Source: Clostridia bacterium (GTDB lineage Bacteria > Bacillota_A > Clostridia > Oscillospirales > CAG-272). Taken from it: 64,000 nucleotides of DNA. The stretch covers positions 1 to 64,000 of the forward strand of contig JAGBRZ010000215.1 in NCBI GenBank assembly GCA_017632155.1, in the 5' to 3' direction. Both the position numbers and the translations under genes were made by a program. Shown here piece by piece: positions 60,457 to 64,000 of the stretch. Below the pieces are notes generated by a model. The model was not told where the DNA came from and searched no databases. It saw only the letters and a list, made by a program, of their open reading frames with translations. The stretch's first letter is position 1. Every line of letters starts with the position of its first letter.

Positions 60457-60682
60457 CCAACTCAATCCTTTCCAATACTCCTGAACGAAGCCTATTCAGC
60501 ATTCCGTTGACCAAAAGGGGGCTTGTCTGTCCGCCTTGGAATACCTGCGTATGCTGAACGGCAAGAGGCTCTTCCAATGGGATCGTATGGAATGAATCCC
60601 GTGCGCCGTCGCCTGTACTGCTTACAATGTAGTGGCGATATACGATCTCATGGATTTCGTATGCGGTCTCGATTTTGTTCAC
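60440..60682 (-). CDS. Hypothetical protein, 80 aa
   Basis: Starts MNKIETAYEIHEIVYRHY; C-terminal LNRLRSGVLERIELDERKP. Overlaps the neighbour. Unassigned. Confidence 0.5.
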   Translation of the reverse strand: MNKIETAYEIHEIVYRHYIVSSTGDGARDSFHTIPLEEPLAVQHTQVFQGGQTSPLLVNGMLNRLRSGVLERIELDERKP

Positions 60683-60700
60683 TGTTTTACCTCCCCAATC

Positions 60701-60722
60701 ATTTTCGTGGCGTCACGAAAAT
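60701..60722. terminator. Perfect inverted repeat
   Basis: ATTTTCGTG-GCGT-CACGAAAAT, a 9-bp stem with four-base loop between two small genes. It may be an attenuator or an operator; T-run is short. Confidence 0.4.
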
Positions 60723-60724
60723 AA

Positions 60725-60856
60725 TCACTTCTCGTAGTACCCCAGGACGCCAATGCACTTCCAAGGGAGTCCGGGCGATGTGCCCTGGTGTACGGAAACG
60801 TATGTCTTCTTCTCGCCGGTTCGTGTGTTCTGAATCAGCATTCTGTAATACTTCAC
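60725..60856 (-). CDS. Small protein, 43 aa, GTG start
   Basis: MKYYRMLIQNTRTGEKKTYVS then PGLPWKCIGVLGYYEK. Short but with a good open frame between the hairpin and the recombinase. Unassigned. Confidence 0.45.
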   Translation of the reverse strand: MKYYRMLIQNTRTGEKKTYVSVHQGTSPGLPWKCIGVLGYYEK

Positions 60857-60860
60857 AGGC

Positions 60861-61793
60861 TCACCCCTTTCGATTGAACACGTTTGCCACAGCCATGGCC
60901 GGAGCGTTGACGCTGAACCGGGCGGCGTAGATCTTCGTGGTCGCTACGGACGCATGGCCCATCGTCTCGGAGATCAGTTCCATCGGAACATTGTTCTCCA
61001 GCAGGACGGAAGCGTAGCAGTGACGCATGGCGTGGGAGCGGCAGGACTTATCCTCGCCCAGCACCGCCTTGGTGTAGTATTTGATGCGCTCGGACAGTTC
61101 CGTCCGGCTTATCTGATTCCAGTTCCCAGCCTTGTCCACAGAGCCGAAGAGGAAGTCTTCATCCCCGGCGGCACTCGGACGCAGACTGCTGTCGAGATAC
61201 GCCTGTACCGCTTCCTGCGCCGCCTGAGAGAAGACCACGGCCCTGGGTTTGTCACCCTTGGTGTCCTGCGGATATGCCACGCCGTTCTCCCAATCCAGAT
61301 CGCACGGACGGAGAGAACGAATCTCGGAGTTGCGAAGCCCGGACTGGAGCAGGAGAGTGACCTCCGCCTTTTCACGCAGCCATGTGGGAGACTTCCGACC
61401 GTACATGGGACGGACGCAGTTGATAAGCTCTTCCGCATCCTTGTCGGTCAGGACGTGCTCATACGGCTTGCTGCGCTCCGTGTTCAGCTTTTTCTTGGAG
61501 GGCATCATGTCCTCATCGAAGAACGGCTTGTCCACGATCTCACGGCTTACCGCACGGTTGGACAGCGCACGAATGTGGGTGAGGTACAGAGCCAGGGACG
61601 TGGCCTTGACTCCGGCGGTGTCGGCAAACTTCCACACGGCGTCGGCGCAGATGTCGGTGTACCCGTTTCGCTCCATGCTCTCGCGCAGAAGTCTGTATGT
61701 CTTGGTGTAGCTTCGGATGCTGTCGGGGGACAGCTCGTTGCGCTTCATGGTGGTGACGTAGGCATCCACGGCGGCGTCATATTTCTCGAACAT
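60861..61793 (-). CDS. Second tyrosine recombinase (XerC/D-like)
   Basis: 310 aa. Arg154 (QSGLRNSEI), Lys179 (DTKGDKP), His254/Arg257/His258 (SHAMRHCY), His280 (MGH) and Tyr289 (TKIYA) are all present. N-terminal core-binding domain of normal size. No arm-binding extension. It might act in resolving dimers or inverting segments; no att or inverted site is seen beside it. Confidence 0.85.
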   Translation of the reverse strand: MFEKYDAAVDAYVTTMKRNELSPDSIRSYTKTYRLLRESMERNGYTDICADAVWKFADTAGVKATSLALYLTHIRALSNRAVSREIVDKPFFDEDMMPSKKKLNTERSKPYEHVLTDKDAEELINCVRPMYGRKSPTWLREKAEVTLLLQSGLRNSEIRSLRPCDLDWENGVAYPQDTKGDKPRAVVFSQAAQEAVQAYLDSSLRPSAAGDEDFLFGSVDKAGNWNQISRTELSERIKYYTKAVLGEDKSCRSHAMRHCYASVLLENNVPMELISETMGHASVATTKIYAARFSVNAPAMAVANVFNRKG

Positions 61794-61823
61794 GATGTGC
61801 TCCTTTCTTCTGTAGATCTTGGT

Positions 61824-61979
61824 TTACTGGAAGATGTTCTTGAACGCCAGCCGGACGGCTTCCCGTGCGTTCTCGGCCTCCACCGTGCGGACATCGACCT
61901 CTTCCTTACCGTACTCGGTGTTGAGGTAGACCACGATGGTGAAGGATTTTTTCTTCGTCTGATTCTTCAGGATTTTCAA
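61824..61979 (-). CDS. Small protein, 51 aa, TTG start
   Basis: TTG overlaps the preceding TGA; GAGGAGGAG lies eight bases upstream. MKILKNQTKKKSFTIVVYLN then a charged helix (VEAENAREAVRLAFKNI). Unassigned. Confidence 0.5.
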   Translation of the reverse strand: MKILKNQTKKKSFTIVVYLNTEYGKEEVDVRTVEAENAREAVRLAFKNIFQ

Positions 61980-62281
61980 AACGGAATCTCCTCCTCACTT
62001 GTGAAGGGCTTGACGATTTCCTGCCGGATGGTGACGACTTCCACCGTGCCGATCACCTTGGCGGGCGGATAGTAGCCGCCGTTGCATTCGCACAGCGTTT
62101 GCGTCATCGTTTCGGATGCGTAGAAGTTGGGGCTTGTCGCCACGCCGATGTGTTCTCCGCGCCGGTCGCTAACGCACAGTTTTTCGCCGCCTTTGATGTC
62201 AGCATCCAGCGGAAGTTCGTAGAGATACGACCGCCGGATTTCTTCCGGGTGCTTGATGTACACCAGGTTTCGGTATTTCAT
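61976..62281 (-). CDS. Hypothetical phage protein, 101 aa
   Basis: Starts MKYRNLVYIKHPEEIRRSYLY; beta-rich (EKLCVSDRRGEHIGVATS, AKVIGTVEVVTI). Overlaps the neighbour. Unassigned. Confidence 0.5.
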   Translation of the reverse strand: MKYRNLVYIKHPEEIRRSYLYELPLDADIKGGEKLCVSDRRGEHIGVATSPNFYASETMTQTLCECNGGYYPPAKVIGTVEVVTIRQEIVKPFTSEEEIPF

Positions 62282-62634
62282 ACAGCAACTCTCCTTTTCA
62301 TTGCTTTTTTAAGGTCATCCCGAAGGAGAACCGTTTCTCTTCTCGTCATGCCGGTAAAGTCCATCAGCAGACGGATCTCTTCGGGCGTGTCGGCAAACTT
62401 TCGGTACATCTCCAGCAGTTCGCTGAAGCTGTAGCCGTCGGGGTATCCGCCTGGGCGGGGAATGATCGACAGCTTGCTGGGCTTCTGCCCACGAACCGGG
62501 GCCATGATCGGCAGTCCGTTCCTCGCCCTCTCGCGGAGCGTGTCATACGACAGCCCCATCATCTCGGCGTAGTCCCGGACGCTCATCTCCTGGCCGTTAT
62601 AATTGACCGTGTATTTTGTTTCCGTGATGTCCAC
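62278..62634 (-). CDS. HTH-containing regulator-like protein
   Basis: About 118 aa. YTVNYNGQEMSVRDYAEMMGLSYDTLRERARNG is a helix-turn-helix; GGYPDGYSFSELLEMYRKFA follows. GTG 62634 is fused to the GGGAGG site, and the next well-spaced codon is ATC 62628. First gene after the P2 element; may control the leftward operon. Confidence 0.55.
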   Translation of the reverse strand: MDITETKYTVNYNGQEMSVRDYAEMMGLSYDTLRERARNGLPIMAPVRGQKPSKLSIIPRPGGYPDGYSFSELLEMYRKFADTPEEIRLLMDFTGMTRRETVLLRDDLKKAMKRRVAV

Positions 62635-62637
62635 CTC

Positions 62638-62678
62638 CCGTGTCGTGAGTATGATAACCAAAATGTCAAGCGTTTTTT
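62638..62678 (-). promoter_or_regulatory. Promoter-like element P2 of the leftward operon
   Basis: On the minus strand AAACGCTTGACATT precedes TTATCAT (62651-62657), CGA and ACGG, matching element P1 at 3420-3457 including the short 7-nt gap after TTGACA. Confidence 0.5.
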
Positions 62679-62690
62679 GGGCATAAAAAA

Positions 62691-62714
62691 AGAGCCGCAC
62701 TTTCGTGCAGCTCT
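62691..62714 (-). terminator. Terminator of the 62736 gene
   Basis: On the minus strand AGAGCTGCAC-GAAA-GTGCGGCTCT with one G.T, followed by seven T. Confidence 0.8.
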
Positions 62715-62735
62715 GCATGATTTTTGTGTGGAGTT

Positions 62736-63422
62736 TTACTCAAAGTTTGCCCAGATATTATAGATCTGGAACAGAGCGATTGCCGCTCCGTTTTTTTCGG
62801 TCAGTTTGTACTTATCTGACAGCCACATCAGGTATTTCAGCGTTGATACCTCCGGCACCATCAAATCATCCGTGAAGAAGGCGATTTTTACCTGCGTCCA
62901 GTTCTGCTCCGGGTCGAATGTGGGCAGACCCAGGAGAAGGACGTTGGGATTCCGGGCCAGCAGTTCTGCGGCCTCCGTCATGGATCGCGCTTTGCGCTTG
63001 GCTGCGGGAGATTTCACGCCGTCGATAGTCTGACGGCGTGTAGTTTCGGCGCTTTCGATTACGTCCATCACATTGTCATCGGTAATGCCTGCGCTGTTGA
63101 GCATCTTCACCAGCTCCGAAACTGGCGTGGGTTTGTCATTTTTCACAAGCCGAAGGGCATCGTCCACGGACAGTTCCACACTGAAATCGTGGGCCATCAG
63201 CATTTCCTCGGAGGCCGCGTCGATAGTATACCGGTCGTCAATTTCCGGGTGGGCATTCATTACAGCGAGAATATATCCGCGCTTATAGTCGAAGTCATCC
63301 TGCCAGAAATAGTCCAACAGTTCGTCGCGTCTGCGCTCCTCCTGCGCAGACTTCTTGATCTCACTCTCTACGGCATCCCAGTCAACGCCGTCCATGATCT
63401 CGTCCCATGATTTGTCCATCAT
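62736..63422 (-). CDS. Hypothetical protein, 228 aa
   Basis: Acidic helical protein: LDYFWQDDFDYKRGYILAVMN, MNSAGITDDNVMDVIE-like segments and a C-terminus KIAFFTDDLMVPEVSTLKYL. Driven by the strong P3 promoter, so highly expressed in the lysogen or early; function unknown. Confidence 0.6.
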   Translation of the reverse strand: MMDKSWDEIMDGVDWDAVESEIKKSAQEERRRDELLDYFWQDDFDYKRGYILAVMNAHPEIDDRYTIDAASEEMLMAHDFSVELSVDDALRLVKNDKPTPVSELVKMLNSAGITDDNVMDVIESAETTRRQTIDGVKSPAAKRKARSMTEAAELLARNPNVLLLGLPTFDPEQNWTQVKIAFFTDDLMVPEVSTLKYLMWLSDKYKLTEKNGAAIALFQIYNIWANFE

Positions 63423-63465
63423 TTATTTCACCTGCCTTTATTTTTTATAGCCTTGTCCATAGATA

Positions 63466-63499
63466 ATTATAACCGCTTGCTTCTTTTGAATCAAGCGGT
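63466..63499 (-). promoter_or_regulatory. Promoter P3 with overlapping inverted repeat
   Basis: TTGATT (63494-63489) and TATAAT (63471-63466) are 17 nt apart on the minus strand. ACCGCTTG/CAAGCGGT (63472-63479 and 63492-63499) flank the spacer, covering the -35 edge; it could act as an operator or as terminator of the upstream gene. Confidence 0.65.
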
Positions 63500-63646
63500 C
63501 TTGTCCTTTTTCTTCTCGTTGGTTTTCAGCAGCGCCTTGGCGTAGATTGCGCTGTTCTCTGAAAACGCTTTTGGGTTGGCGTTATGGAAGCGCCATGCGG
63601 CGCGGTCGTATTTTTCAAAGACCTTCATAGCTTCGTCACGGCTCAT
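63491..63646 (-). CDS. Small basic protein, 51 aa
   Basis: MSRDEAMKVFEKYDRAAWRFHN then KTNEKKKDKTA. Its stop lies inside the inverted repeat of P3. Unassigned. Confidence 0.5.
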   Translation of the reverse strand: MSRDEAMKVFEKYDRAAWRFHNANPKAFSENSAIYAKALLKTNEKKKDKTA

Positions 63647-64000
63647 GCAATTCCCCCTTCCCAAATCCGGGCTTGTATGTTTTGCGCGTTTTCTTTCCGC
63701 AGCCTTTTTTGTATTCGGCTATCCACACTTCCTTGCCGCTTTTGTAGTGACGCCAATGCCCACGGACGGTGAACACACCGCTGGGGCTGGCGTGTGATCC
63801 CTGCGGCAAAGCGCAGATTGAGCCGCCTTTGCGCTGGAGAATATAGGTTACGTCTGTCTTGCGTTTCTTTTGGGTGGGCGATTTCTCGCTGTACTTGTTC
63901 GGGATATATTCGCGGCGCTCAACGCCGTCGTTCCCGTAGACCATCAGAGCCATAAGCGATCCGTACACGGTGAACATGGAGCGCTTATCTTCCCACGATA
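63636..64000 (-). CDS. Partial gene running off the right edge
   Basis: The visible C-terminal part (YGSLMALMVYGNDGVERREYI, GHWRHYKSGKEVWIAEYKKG) is basic. Reading continues upstream to the window end (WEDKRSMFTVYGS) with no clear start, so it is probably incomplete. Unassigned. Confidence 0.55.
   Translation of the reverse strand, partial: SWEDKRSMFTVYGSLMALMVYGNDGVERREYIPNKYSEKSPTQKKRKTDVTYILQRKGGSICALPQGSHASPSGVFTVRGHWRHYKSGKEVWIAEYKKGCGKKTRKTYKPGFGKGELHEP

Overview
The window reads as a single tailed temperate bacteriophage (Caudoviricetes, long-tailed siphovirus type) or a prophage still in phage sequence at both edges. I see no chromosomal housekeeping gene. The host is most likely a gut-type Clostridia (Bacillota). 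The reasons are moderately GC-rich codons, AGGAGG-type ribosome sites, many ATGA stop/start overlaps, XhlA-type and RecT/YqaJ/DUF1351-type genes, and the many small Cys-rich proteins typical of such phages. Host assignment is inference.

Layout: (1) 1-3480 is an RNA region without convincing protein genes. It has several canonical tRNA genes (Arg-TCT, Asn-GTT, Ser-TGA, Ser-GCT) mixed with unusual ones, notably a tRNA-Ile(GAT) interrupted by 42 extra nucleotides in the anticodon loop and two neighbours with 27-47 nt where a 7-nt loop belongs. It ends in strong hairpins and terminators. (2) 3.5-10.1 kb, plus strand, is an accessory operon: a circularly permuted C5 cytosine methyltransferase, two radical-SAM proteins, a ThyX-like protein and small proteins. 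(3) 10.1-12.9 kb is the integration and immunity module: a tRNA-Thr-like 3' end (putative attP) flanked by 12-bp arm-type repeats, a tyrosine integrase, an ImmA-like protein, a CI-like repressor and a divergent Cro-like gene. (4) 12.9-20.3 kb is the early recombination/replication operon: YqaJ nuclease, DUF1351, RecT/Bet, SSB, replication organizer, DnaB-like helicase and a DUF1064 nuclease.

(5) 20.3-52.5 kb is the late operon. It opens with a promoter overlapped by an inverted repeat, then a Cys-rich terminase-region protein, TerL, portal, protease-scaffold fusion, head decoration, major capsid, tRNA-Thr(TGT), holin/XhlA-like membrane proteins, tRNA-Gln(TTG), connector genes, a metallophosphoesterase, tail tube, tape measure (1176 aa), baseplate and fibre genes, and an endolysin with LysM and peptidoglycan-binding domains. 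(6) 52.6-64 kb, minus strand, is a converging early operon: a cysteine desulfurase homologue, about 30 small mostly Cys-rich or membrane proteins (including a three-member paralogous family), an ASCH-like protein, and a second tyrosine recombinase. The last gene runs off the right edge.

Together this is a lysogenic programme with divergent repressor/early control and one long late transcript. Its RNA and nucleotide chemistry is unusually rich: odd tRNAs, cysteine desulfurase, two radical-SAM enzymes, ThyX-like protein and DNA methyltransferase. The most unusual items are the interrupted tRNA genes, the permuted methyltransferase, the repeat-flanked attP whose repeats run into the integrase coding sequence, and the cysteine desulfurase lacking a usual PLP-contacting Gln.
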